Origin: an uncultured bacterium
Lineage (GTDB): Bacteria > Bacteroidota > Bacteroidia > Bacteroidales > CAIWKO01
Direction: 5' to 3'
NCBI GenBank assembly: GCA_903916135.1
Contig: CAIWVT010000271.1
Coordinates: forward strand, 1 to 14,274
DNA length: 14,274 nt
Under the pieces are notes generated by a model. It was not told the origin of the DNA. It saw only the letters and a program-made list of their open reading frames with translations, and made no database searches. Below are positions 8,115 through 14,274 of the stretch, piece by piece (within the stretch, counting starts at the first letter, position 1; each line of letters opens with the position of its first letter). A program made the translations under genes and the position numbers.

Positions 8115-8140
8115 AAAAGGCGACCTCTCGATCGCCTTTT
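8115..8140. terminator. Bidirectional intrinsic terminator
   Basis: AAAAGGCGA (8115-8123), an 8-nt loop and TCGCCTTTT (8132-8140) form a perfect 9-bp stem. It has a T-run on the plus side and an A-run (T on the minus strand) on the other. It lies 4 nt after the glycosyltransferase stop and 55 nt beyond the stop of the convergent RRM gene, so it can serve both. Confidence 0.88.
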
Positions 8141-8195
8141 CTACATCATACAAGAACTGAATAAGAAATAGTAAGTATGTAAAAACAAAAACTAA

Positions 8196-8507
8196 TTAGT
8201 CTCTGTCGTTTCTTCTAAAATTGTCTCTTCTGTTGTTGCCGCCTCTGTTGCCAAATTCGCCTTCTTTTCTTTCAATTGATTGATTAACGGTAATAGCTCT
8301 TCCTTTAATGTCTTGACCGTTGAGTTCTTCAATTGCATGTTCAGCTTCGGAATCATCTTCCATTTCTACAAAGCCGAAACCTTTACTTCTGCCTGAATAT
8401 TTGTCTGTAATTACTTTAACAGAACCAACTTGTCCGTACTCTTCAAATAGTTTTTGTAAATCATCTTCGGTCATACCATAGTGAAGATTTCCTGCGTAAA
8501 TTTTCAT
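8196..8507 (-). CDS. RRM-domain RNA-binding protein
   Basis: This is a 103-residue protein made almost wholly of one RNA recognition motif. RNP2 is IYAGNL (3-8) and RNP1 is KGFGFVEM (42-49), with aromatic residues Y4, F44 and F46 in the RNA-stacking positions. Residues ~83-103 form an Arg/Gly/Asn/Asp-rich basic tail that probably adds nonspecific RNA affinity. Single-RRM proteins of this size are common in Bacteroidota, where some act as post-transcriptional regulators; the target of this one is unknown. The start is well supported by the motif position (RNP2 at residue 3) and by a promoter 39-67 nt upstream. It is transcribed on its own, convergent with the family 2 glycosyltransferase, with the shared terminator downstream. 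Confidence 0.95.
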   Translation of the reverse strand: MKIYAGNLHYGMTEDDLQKLFEEYGQVGSVKVITDKYSGRSKGFGFVEMEDDSEAEHAIEELNGQDIKGRAITVNQSIERKEGEFGNRGGNNRRDNFRRNDRD

Positions 8508-8545
8508 AATTCGATAATTAATTTTTTAAGTGGTTTAATTTTTTA

Positions 8546-8574
8546 CAAATGTACGAACTTTTTATTACTAACAA
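8546..8574 (-). promoter_or_regulatory. Promoter of the RRM gene
   Basis: On the minus strand TTG (8574-8572), an 18-nt spacer and TACATTTG (8553-8546) match the Bacteroidota primary-sigma pattern TTG ... TAnnTTTG. Transcription would begin near 8540, giving a leader of roughly 33 nt. Confidence 0.7.
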
Positions 8575-8580
8575 TCAATA

Positions 8581-8605
8581 AAATAAATGTTTTTTTCATT
8601 TATTT
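8581..8605. repeat. Inverted repeat upstream of the RRM promoter
   Basis: AAATAAATG (8581-8589), seven Ts and CATTTATTT (8597-8605) are perfect 9-bp arms ending 7 nt upstream of the promoter's TTG box. It may be an operator for a dimeric regulator. On the plus strand it also resembles a hairpin followed by a T-run, but no plus-strand gene ends here. Confidence 0.5.
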
Positions 8606-8630
8606 TTTTTTCGACATAAAAAAGCACCTA

Positions 8631-8646
8631 AAAAACCAAGGTTTTT
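8631..8646 (-). terminator. Possible weak terminator after glycosyltransferase 8673-9839
   Basis: AAAAACC-AA-GGTTTTT is an inverted repeat 27 nt downstream of the stop of the minus-strand glycosyltransferase, giving a short stem and T-run in that direction. The stem has only two or three G-C pairs and a minimal loop, so the call is tentative. Confidence 0.35.
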
Positions 8647-8672
8647 ATACACAAAATCGAATCAAATTTTAC

Positions 8673-9839
8673 TTAAACGGCTTGAATAATAAGCCTATGG
8701 ATTTTCTCAACTTGGATTTCCCAATTGTAATTATTTTTTACTAACAGAAAACCTGCTTGAGCTATCCGATTGTAGGTTTCTGCGTTTTCGAGCAGCATAA
8801 TGATCTTTTTTGCGTAGTCGTCGGGCGAATATCCCACCAAAATCTCCACGTCTTCCGTCGCAAACAGCGCATTATTTGCCAATCCTGAGGTGATACACGG
8901 CAATTTCATCGCCATTGCTTCCAATAATTTGTTCTGCAAACCTGTGCCGATTTGCATCGGAGCCACAAAAATTTTTGCGTCGCAATAACACGTTCTGATG
9001 TCTTTCACCCATCCACTGATGGTGACGCCATCGGTTGCCAAACGCATCACGCGTTTGTTGGGAGTGGCGCCTGCAATCAAAATCTTTATGTCCTGACGAT
9101 ATTTCTTTAATTCGGGTAGAATCTGATTCACTAAGAATTCCACACCGTTCACGTTGGGTGGATACGCCATATTGCCCGTAAACAAAACATCATAATGCGG
9201 TTTCGATTCCGCAGGGCAAAAGAAGTTCATGTCAACGCCATTCGGAATCACGTGGATGCGTTCGTTTTCGGGATGGTCAATGGCATCGCGGTCGGGTGTG
9301 GAGATAATGATTTTGTTGTTGAAATAATCAAAGATATCGCGTTCGTATTTCTTGATGCGTTTGGCTTCAATCTTCAGGATGAGTTCCATAAAGAAAGAAG
9401 AATCGGCAGACATACGTTCGGCTCCTTTCGAAAACACATCTTGATAATCCAAGGTTTTCGGGATGTTGATGCCTTTCACATATTCCGCAACGCGTATCAA
9501 CTGACAGAAAATATGGTCGGGTTGTATCTTAGCGATTTTCGCTTCTATCTTCTTTTTGATGAAAGGATGATAGAAAAATCCCACCTGAAAGGGCAATCCA
9601 TTAAACAACGCCCGCAACAAGCCCCAATAGATGCTCAGCTTCTTCATGCGGACGATGGTGATAGATTTGCAATACTTTTCAAGCTCTTCAATCGCGAGTG
9701 GGTGCAAATCGGTGTCGTTTAAACAAAAAAGATGTATCTCATGATGTTTCGACAAGCAACGGATATGATGAAACGCACGCAACTTATCGCCTTTTTCAAG
9801 CGGATAGGGTACTCTCGATAATAAAACAAAAAGTTTCAT
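8673..9839 (-). CDS. Glycosyltransferase family 4 (GT-B fold), second of pair
   Basis: This is a 388-residue GT-B glycosyltransferase. The N-terminal acceptor domain opens LLSRVPYPLEKGDKLRAFHH (6-25), similar to the sugar transferases often labelled stp1 or exosortase-associated type. The C-terminal donor domain shows VIPNGVD (197-203), DVLFTGNMAYPPN (217-229), ILIAGATP (253-260), ISGWVKD (274-280) and FVAPMQIGTGLQNKLLEAMA (291-310), where E307 sits in the nucleotide-sugar-binding loop. It should transfer a sugar from a nucleotide donor to a surface glycan precursor in the cytoplasm; donor and acceptor are not predictable. It lies 123 nt downstream of another family 4 enzyme in the same direction and has the same architecture. 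That gap holds only an imperfect AACATTTG box (9949-9942), so co-transcription is likely but unproven. Confidence 0.9.
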   Translation of the reverse strand: MKLFVLLSRVPYPLEKGDKLRAFHHIRCLSKHHEIHLFCLNDTDLHPLAIEELEKYCKSITIVRMKKLSIYWGLLRALFNGLPFQVGFFYHPFIKKKIEAKIAKIQPDHIFCQLIRVAEYVKGINIPKTLDYQDVFSKGAERMSADSSFFMELILKIEAKRIKKYERDIFDYFNNKIIISTPDRDAIDHPENERIHVIPNGVDMNFFCPAESKPHYDVLFTGNMAYPPNVNGVEFLVNQILPELKKYRQDIKILIAGATPNKRVMRLATDGVTISGWVKDIRTCYCDAKIFVAPMQIGTGLQNKLLEAMAMKLPCITSGLANNALFATEDVEILVGYSPDDYAKKIIMLLENAETYNRIAQAGFLLVKNNYNWEIQVEKIHRLIIQAV

Positions 9840-9962
9840 GCTGTGTGTTTTCTATACTGTTTAATAATTTCAGACTTCAAAATAAAGAAAAAAAAATGAG
9901 ATAGACGTCAAAAAAATCAAAAATCTTTCTAAAAAGTCACTCAAATGTTTCTATTTCTACGT

Positions 9963-11165
9963 TTATTTAATCAAAATTTGATTGTACAAAGTTAATAAAT
10001 TCTTCGTCGTTGCCGAAATATCATATTCATTTTCAATCAACTTACGTGCATTTTGACCAATGGTACGGCATAATTCCACATTCTCTATACACAATTGAAA
10101 TTTCTCTACAAATTCTTCCGGTGTGTTAGCGATGAGAATGTCTTTCCCATCGGTAAAATTTATACCTTCGGCACCTATTGACGTGGAAATAATAGTTTTT
10201 CCCAATGCCATGCCTTCAATAATCTTCACCCGAACGCCACTCCCTGACAATAGCGGAACAAACATGATGTTTTTCGCGTTCATAAACTCTGAGGCATCAT
10301 CCACCTCGCCCACCACGTTTAGGTTCGAAAAACTAAAGCTCGACACCCACGACGGCATATTACGTCCCGCCAAATATACAACGTTGTTCGGAAATCTTTT
10401 CGCAATTTCGGGCATACAATCCTTCAAAAACCATTTTATCCCCTCCTGATTCGGCATCCAATCCATAGAACCCAAATGGAAAAACGATGGCGTATCCGTC
10501 AAAGTAGGTTTACACATACATTTCGCGAAATCCAATCCAAAAGGAACCGTAACAATAGGTGTCGTTATTCCCAAACTCTTTATATAATCGGTATCTACAT
10601 TCGTGATAGTCGCGATGCCGTCCACTTGGGCAAACACTTCCTTCTCAAAATTCTCCAACTTCTTCGCCAAATAAAAAAGATAATTCCGTTTAATGGGGTT
10701 CTTGATGGTTTGCGCAAAACGATTCCAAATCAGATGTTCCATATTATGCGAACGCAACACTATTTTCGCATTACTATATTTGCGAATCGTAGCCAAATAG
10801 GGCGCCACATAAATGGTTTCGAGCTGCACTATATCGAAATTCTTGCTCTTCAGCAGATACTTTAATGTCTCTGTAAACTCTAACGATTCAAAACGCTGCA
10901 CATGATAGGACTTGGACGTAAACAAATTCAGGAACGCATCCATTATCTTTATTCTCGTATCAATATAAACGGTCGTGAAGTTGGTTTTGTGGCGATAATC
11001 CACAGGCAAATTGTCCACATCAACATGAAATTTATGCGTGTTCATTGCCAAAATATCCACTTTATGGTTCTGCAACATCAAACCTATGGCGAGATTATGC
11101 ATAGCAATCGGTCCACCCTCTTTGGGAGGATAGGGTGATTTGTTACAAATTTGCAATATATTCAT
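9963..11165 (-). CDS. Glycosyltransferase family 4 (GT-B fold), first of pair
   Basis: This is a 400-residue GT-B glycosyltransferase. The N-terminal domain has the glycine-rich opening SPYPPKEGGPIAMHNLAIGL (10-29) and RSHNMEH (138-144). The donor domain shows TVPFGLD (206-212), FFHLGSMDWMPNQEGIKWFL (228-247), VVYLAGRNMP (262-271), NVVGEVDD (283-290) and FVPLLSGSGVRVKIIEGMAL (302-321), with E317 in the conserved nucleotide-sugar pocket. It begins 12 nt after the stop of the LptF/LptG-family permease, so the two are almost certainly one transcript. That links it to lipopolysaccharide or a related surface glycan, with the sugar specificity unknown. It is related in layout to the next gene (8673-9839) but they differ too much at the residue level to be a recent duplication. 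Confidence 0.9.
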   Translation of the reverse strand: MNILQICNKSPYPPKEGGPIAMHNLAIGLMLQNHKVDILAMNTHKFHVDVDNLPVDYRHKTNFTTVYIDTRIKIMDAFLNLFTSKSYHVQRFESLEFTETLKYLLKSKNFDIVQLETIYVAPYLATIRKYSNAKIVLRSHNMEHLIWNRFAQTIKNPIKRNYLFYLAKKLENFEKEVFAQVDGIATITNVDTDYIKSLGITTPIVTVPFGLDFAKCMCKPTLTDTPSFFHLGSMDWMPNQEGIKWFLKDCMPEIAKRFPNNVVYLAGRNMPSWVSSFSFSNLNVVGEVDDASEFMNAKNIMFVPLLSGSGVRVKIIEGMALGKTIISTSIGAEGINFTDGKDILIANTPEEFVEKFQLCIENVELCRTIGQNARKLIENEYDISATTKNLLTLYNQILIK

Positions 11166-11177
11166 AGGCTTAATTAT

Positions 11178-12620
11178 TTAGGGTTTGATATGTTTTTTTT
11201 CTCTTTTCCACAGTTTTTTTATAATAAGATTCCACCATTCCAAATTCAACACCTTCGAATCCGTGGTGGCGCTATACATCAGCAAAATTCCAACGGGCAA
11301 ATATATCCACAACGCCAACCACATCCCTTGCGCCGCCGACAATACGCCCTCGCGCGCCGACTTTTCGCCCATCATCGATATCACATGAAAGATGATGAAC
11401 AACAAAGTGGAAAAAACCACAGGCAGCCCCAAGCCGCCTTTGCGGATTATTGCCCCCAAGGGTGCCCCGATGAAAAACAGGATTAAACACGCGATGCTCA
11501 AGGTGAACTTCCGATTCCATTCGATGTTGTAGCGCGCTATCACTTCGCGCTTCACGTCCAATTCCTTCTCTATATATTCTGTTTGCTGCGACACACTGCG
11601 CGCACTGTTCAACGCAATTTCAACAAACTTCTTTTGCTCGCCCTTCGTAAAATTCGTAATAAACACGTCCTTTAGCTTCACCGTATCTTTTTTCTTATCA
11701 TATTTCGAAGAATCTATCGTATTGAAATAATGAAAGCTCTTCAAATAATAATCGTATGCCTGCGCCTGCCGCTCCACATACTTCATCACCAAGGTATCCT
11801 TCTCGTGCGAAAGCTGCGACAGGTTCAGCATCTGATAATTATCCTTAAACAAATCCTCTTTGCTCTTAATCATATTCAACTCCGACAAATCAATGCGGCG
11901 CGTCTCCTCGTCAAATTTGGTGCGCTGCATCGGCTTGGTGATGGCATCATTCGGGTGCGAACTCGGCTCATAATAGTTATAGCCGTGGTATAAAGTAAAC
12001 ACCAATATCGGCGGCTTTTTGCCCATCGTTTCCATCCTGCCGCTGTCCGCCACGGTCACGTTGATGTTGCCCATATCCTCCGTATGGTCGGCAATCATCA
12101 CATCGCGAATCGTCACCCCGTCCTTATCTTTTTTGCCCACACGTATCACATATCCCTGCAACTCGCTATAAAACACCCCCTCGTTGATGTTCAGCGCGGG
12201 TTTCTTTTCGCGTATATCAAACAGCAGCGTCCCATATTTCAGGTTGACGATGGGAAGCACATAATTGGAGAAATACAAAGCCATTCCGCTCAGCAGCACA
12301 ATGAACAGCAACAAAGGAAACATCGCTTGGCGAAACGAGATACCCGCGGCTTTCATCGCCACCAACTCATAATGTTCGCCCAAATTCCCGAAGGTCATCA
12401 GCGACGCCAACAGCACCGCCAACGGCAACGCCAAAGGCACAAACGTGGCAGAAGCATAGAACATCAATTGCAGAATGGTGTACCACTCGAAACCCTTGCC
12501 CACGATGTCGTCCACATATTTCCACAGAAACTGCATCAACAAAATGAACACAGCAATAAAAAATGTAAATACCATCGGACCGACAAAGGACTTAAGTACA
12601 AACACATATATTTTTTTCAT
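11178..12620 (-). CDS. LptF/LptG-family lipopolysaccharide export permease
   Basis: This 480-residue YjgP/YjgQ-type permease has three N-terminal membrane segments (~12-32, ~50-76, ~100-122), a long periplasmic beta region with a helical insertion (~130-370), and three C-terminal membrane segments (~373-391, 398-417, 431-450). The family motif ELVAMKAAGIS (85-95) follows the second segment, and FFIGAPLGAIIRKGGLG (382-398) is the conserved C-terminal block. In the Lpt machine such subunits sit with the LptB ATPase and extract LPS from the inner membrane. Whether this is LptF or LptG cannot be decided. It is longer than the ~360 residues of the proteobacterial proteins, as usual for Bacteroidota. 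I prefer ATG 12620 over the TTG at 12638, because a TATCTTTG box at 12648-12641 would place the transcript start between or at these codons. Confidence 0.9.
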   Translation of the reverse strand: MKKIYVFVLKSFVGPMVFTFFIAVFILLMQFLWKYVDDIVGKGFEWYTILQLMFYASATFVPLALPLAVLLASLMTFGNLGEHYELVAMKAAGISFRQAMFPLLLFIVLLSGMALYFSNYVLPIVNLKYGTLLFDIREKKPALNINEGVFYSELQGYVIRVGKKDKDGVTIRDVMIADHTEDMGNINVTVADSGRMETMGKKPPILVFTLYHGYNYYEPSSHPNDAITKPMQRTKFDEETRRIDLSELNMIKSKEDLFKDNYQMLNLSQLSHEKDTLVMKYVERQAQAYDYYLKSFHYFNTIDSSKYDKKKDTVKLKDVFITNFTKGEQKKFVEIALNSARSVSQQTEYIEKELDVKREVIARYNIEWNRKFTLSIACLILFFIGAPLGAIIRKGGLGLPVVFSTLLFIIFHVISMMGEKSAREGVLSAAQGMWLALWIYLPVGILLMYSATTDSKVLNLEWWNLIIKKLWKREKKHIKP

Positions 12621-12640
12621 TGGAAACGGATTTTTCAATG

Positions 12641-12648
12641 CAAAGATA
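12641..12648 (-). promoter_or_regulatory. -7 box for the LptF/LptG-family gene
   Basis: TATCTTTG on the minus strand is an exact TAnnTTTG. It lies 20 nt upstream of ATG 12620, so the leader would be about 14 nt. A TTTG at 12663-12660 is too close (11 nt) to be a normal upstream box, and no TTG is found at the usual distance. Confidence 0.5.
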
Positions 12649-12656
12649 GTATTTTT

Positions 12657-12953
12657 TTACAAATTACCATCAGATAATAATCGTGCACTGTGGAAAACAG
12701 TTAAAATAAATACAGAGTGCTCCTCACGAATTTGATATATCACTCTGTAACTGCCCTTAATAACTTCCCTAATTGACACATCATTTGACTCAGGAACTAT
12801 TCTGCCTATTAGCGGATTTTTCGCGATCAAAGCAGCCGTATCCATTAGCTTTTCTAAAGTTAGCTTTGCATATTTGATGGAATCTTTTGAGATATATTCT
12901 CCGATGTCTTCCAAATCATACAATGCTCGTTGGGTCCAAACTACTTTAACCAT
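12657..12953 (-). CDS. Type II toxin, RelE/ParE family
   Basis: This 98-residue protein has the compact ParE/RelE fold pattern: VVWTQRALYDLEDIGEYI (4-21), DSIKYAKLTLEKL (24-36), NPLIGRIVPE (46-55), IREVIKGSYRVIYQI (61-75) and a final strand FILTVFHSARLL (82-93). The LIGR, YRVIY and VFHSARLL elements resemble ParE-type members (gyrase poisons) more than ribosome-dependent RelE, but the target cannot be settled by reading. The start overlaps the antitoxin end by 13 nt (12941-12953), the normal antitoxin-first layout with translational coupling. The stop lies 36 nt from the start of the LptF/LptG-family gene and its last codons abut that gene's promoter box. Confidence 0.9.
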   Translation of the reverse strand: MVKVVWTQRALYDLEDIGEYISKDSIKYAKLTLEKLMDTAALIAKNPLIGRIVPESNDVSIREVIKGSYRVIYQIREEHSVFILTVFHSARLLSDGNL

Positions 12954-13123
12954 TTCTTCAACTTAACTTTAGCTTCTTCGGTAGTGAAGACTTTTCCTTG
13001 ATTCGCATCGTTGATGCCTTGTTCGATTTTATCTAAAAGTATCATTTCGTTTATGACCTGATCTATCGTCAAATTGTCGGGCAAAGTGTCAATGGTTTGA
13101 TGAATTTTTTCTTTTGTTAGCAT
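12941..13123 (-). CDS. Antitoxin partner of the RelE/ParE toxin
   Basis: This is a 60-residue acidic-to-mixed protein: MLTKEKIHQTIDTLPDNLTI at the start, a helix VINEMILLDKIEQGINDANQ (23-42), then GKVFTTEEAKVKLKKWLK (43-60). The LLDKIEQGINDANQGKVFTTEEAK pattern followed by a terminal W-L-K is typical of Bacteroidota antitoxins paired with RelE/ParE toxins, which wrap the toxin with the C-terminal half. No recognisable DNA-binding fold is seen in this short protein. The frame is open up to 13162, but ATG 13123 is preferred. The promoter's TATATTTG box ends at 13140, so a start at 13162 would lie upstream of the transcript, and family similarity begins at MLTKEK. Confidence 0.82.
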   Translation of the reverse strand: MLTKEKIHQTIDTLPDNLTIDQVINEMILLDKIEQGINDANQGKVFTTEEAKVKLKKWLK

Positions 13124-13139
13124 AGCCAATATTTTTTTA

Positions 13140-13166
13140 CAAATATAGTAAAAAATATTCAATCAA
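13140..13166 (-). promoter_or_regulatory. Promoter of the toxin-antitoxin operon
   Basis: TATATTTG (13147-13140) is an exact TAnnTTTG on the minus strand, with TTG at 13166-13164 separated by 16 nt, slightly short of the usual distance. The predicted transcript would begin within about 10 nt of ATG 13123, giving a very short leader. Confidence 0.6.
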
Positions 13167-13282
13167 TCCGAAAATAAATAAAAAAAAATCCCACCCAATC
13201 CCAATGTCAATTCCTGATGGTATTTTTTCCCCTTGAGACTCCGACTTCTAATAGGTTTATAGGCAAAAAATCTATCAGCCTA

Positions 13283-13893
13283 TCAACAAAGAATCGTAGC
13301 AATATCCGAACGTTTGCCGATTTCTTCATCCTTCAAAACGAGATAGACATAATAAAAGCGTTCTTCGGAAGCAGCTCCATCCTTGTTGGGACGCGTGTCA
13401 ATTGAGTGAGGATGTGTTACACGTTTTAGAAATGTAAATTCTGTTTCACTGCCTCGTTTGCAATAAATATTTCCACCTTCGGTGTGTTTAAGTCTAAATT
13501 TTATCTGCACACCATTAGGTGTTTTTCCAAATAAACTTTTGTTTTTACGGTTGTTGGGTCGAAGTTGGTTTCGCTTCCAACAATTCCCAAAGCTGCGCCG
13601 ATTCCCTGAGTGTAAACTGTGCTTGCTTTTTGAATTTTGATTTCCGGACGAAGTTCAGCCATGCTGTCTTTTATGGCTTTATTCTTGTCTTTGATTTTTT
13701 GTTTGGCGGCTGCCTTAGCCAATTCGGCAGCATCAATTCCGTTAATTATGACATCGCAAAAGGCTTTCAATTGCGTAACCCTTTCCTCTGAATAGCCATA
13801 CAATGTGGCATAAGTAGGCAGATTTGCTTTATATCGAACTGCCCATGCGCGTTGCTCTGCAACTGTGTATGGAAAATAATCATCATGTTTCAT
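13283..13893 (-). pseudogene. Frameshifted gene of unknown function (~203 residues if restored)
   Basis: Two abutting minus-strand frames belong together. The first (13893-13501, 130 codons) runs from MKHDDYFPYTVAEQRAWAVR through an Ala/Lys-rich helix (55-75) to TNFDPTTVKTKVYLEK (109-124). It then falls into HLMVCR and a stop. The second (13510-13283) continues as VQIKFRLKHTEGGNIYCKRG. Restoring one base in the A-run of GGAAAAAC (T-run at 13522-13526 on plus) gives EK-TPNG-VQIKF and a 203-residue protein. The layout resembles a group of ~200-residue Bacteroidota proteins of unknown function that have an N-terminal helical part, a ValTyrThr-type linker (STVYTQGIGAALGIV, 91-105) and a beta-rich C-terminus. 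That resemblance is from memory. A promoter box, an AAGGA site 2 nt before the ATG and clean codon use on both sides of the lesion suggest a recent mutation or a sequencing error. Confidence 0.75.
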
Positions 13894-13955
13894 AATCCTT
13901 AAAATTTTTGTTTATATTTTTTCTATAATAAAATTATTCGTTCATAAATTTGCTG

Positions 13956-13989
13956 CAAATATAATAAATGTTTTTTTATTCTTGCAAAA
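13956..13989 (-). promoter_or_regulatory. Promoter of the frameshifted gene
   Basis: On the minus strand TTTTG (13989-13985), a 21-nt spacer and TATATTTG (13963-13956) fit the Bacteroidota promoter pattern. It uses the same eight-base box as the toxin-antitoxin operon. The leader would be about 55 nt and ends with AAGGA just before ATG 13893. Confidence 0.6.
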
Positions 13990-14015
13990 TGTTGAAAAAA
14001 TAATTTTTTGTCATG

Positions 14016-14274
14016 AAAATGTTTTTATTTAGCGTCAAGGAATTTCTTCTCGACATCAAGAATATTTTCCATGGCTCCATAAAATATTTCTTTAACTTCA
14101 AGAAATGTTTACTCGGTACCAAATATATTTTTTACAACACCAATTATTTATTTATTGGCACCAATTATTATTTTATCAGAGCCTATTATTTTTTAATCGG
14201 CGTCAATTATTATTTAATCGGCACCCATTATATTTTTATCGGTGCCAATTATTTTTTAATTTGAATCAATTATA
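14016..14274. repeat. 21-bp direct tandem repeat array, at least 12 units, continuing past the window
   Basis: Twelve units of exactly 21 bp start at 14016, 14037, 14058, 14079, 14100, 14121, 14142, 14163, 14184, 14205, 14226 and 14247, and a thirteenth begins at 14268. The approximate consensus of the last six is AATTATTATTTTATCGGCACC (read here in two pieces: AATTATTATTTTATC then GGCACC). Units at the left are more divergent than those at the right, but no unit gains or loses a base. There are no spacers, so it is not a CRISPR. The plus strand reads as a heptapeptide repeat, NYYFIGT-like, open from ATG 14013 to TGA 14262-14264. The minus strand in the same register reads GADKIII-like with several TAA stops. 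The rest of 13894-14015 holds only the promoter and leader of the neighbouring gene and AT-rich sequence. Confidence 0.85.

Noticed and set aside
9195..9722. A 175-codon plus-strand frame antisense to the family 4 glycosyltransferase
   Set aside because: The glycosyltransferase motifs on the minus strand are unambiguous and the plus frame shows no recognisable domain.
12084..12677. A 197-codon plus-strand frame antisense to the permease
   Set aside because: It is Gln/His/Arg-rich low-complexity sequence with no family match, while the minus strand has a clear LptF/LptG protein.
13259..13283. Hairpin ATAGGC / GCCTAT as terminator of the frameshifted gene
   Set aside because: The stem is only 6 bp with a 13-nt loop that overlaps the stop codon, and no T-run follows on the minus strand.
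14013..14264. An 83-codon plus-strand frame starting at ATG 14013, as an ordinary protein gene
   Set aside because: It consists wholly of the 21-bp repeats, has no ribosome-binding site or promoter box, and ends inside a repeat unit. I describe it as a repeat with coding potential on both strands rather than as a gene.
14016..14274. CRISPR array
   Set aside because: The 21-bp units are contiguous with no unique spacers, are degenerate, and no cas gene is nearby.

Overview
The window looks like a chromosomal segment of a member of the Bacteroidota, probably Bacteroidales-like. The evidence is a GWxTD-domain lipoprotein, a lone small RRM protein, long LptF/LptG-type permeases, few Shine-Dalgarno sites, and TAnnTTTG promoter boxes ahead of several genes. 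Nothing in the sequence fixes the genus.

Left half, plus strand (1-8110): the 3' end of a metallophosphoesterase is followed by a tight run of four genes. These are rmuC, a GWxTD lipoprotein overlapping it by 4 nt, lemA (1-nt gap), and a 1022-residue DUF2207 membrane protein (9-nt gap) with three tandem copies of the extracellular domain. After a 217-nt spacer made largely of three short tandem-repeat tracts (7-, 8- and 7-bp units) comes a family 2 glycosyltransferase. A bidirectional hairpin terminator (8115-8140) closes this arm.

Right half, minus strand (13893 down to 8196): reading in the direction of transcription there is a frameshifted gene of unknown function with an intact-looking promoter, a ParE/RelE-type toxin-antitoxin pair, an LptF/LptG-family permease, two family 4 glycosyltransferases, and a small RRM RNA-binding protein with its own promoter. 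The permease and the glycosyltransferases point to lipopolysaccharide or other surface-glycan assembly and export, and the family 2 enzyme on the other strand may contribute to the same surface.

Right edge (14016-14274): at least twelve 21-bp direct repeats without a single indel run off the end of the window. They read as a heptapeptide repeat on both strands, open on plus and stop-interrupted on minus.

The most interesting items are the 21-bp array, the triplicated DUF2207 ectodomain beside LemA, the stacked microsatellites ahead of the family 2 glycosyltransferase, and the single-base frameshift. I see no CRISPR array, tRNA, rRNA, transposase or clear defence system.
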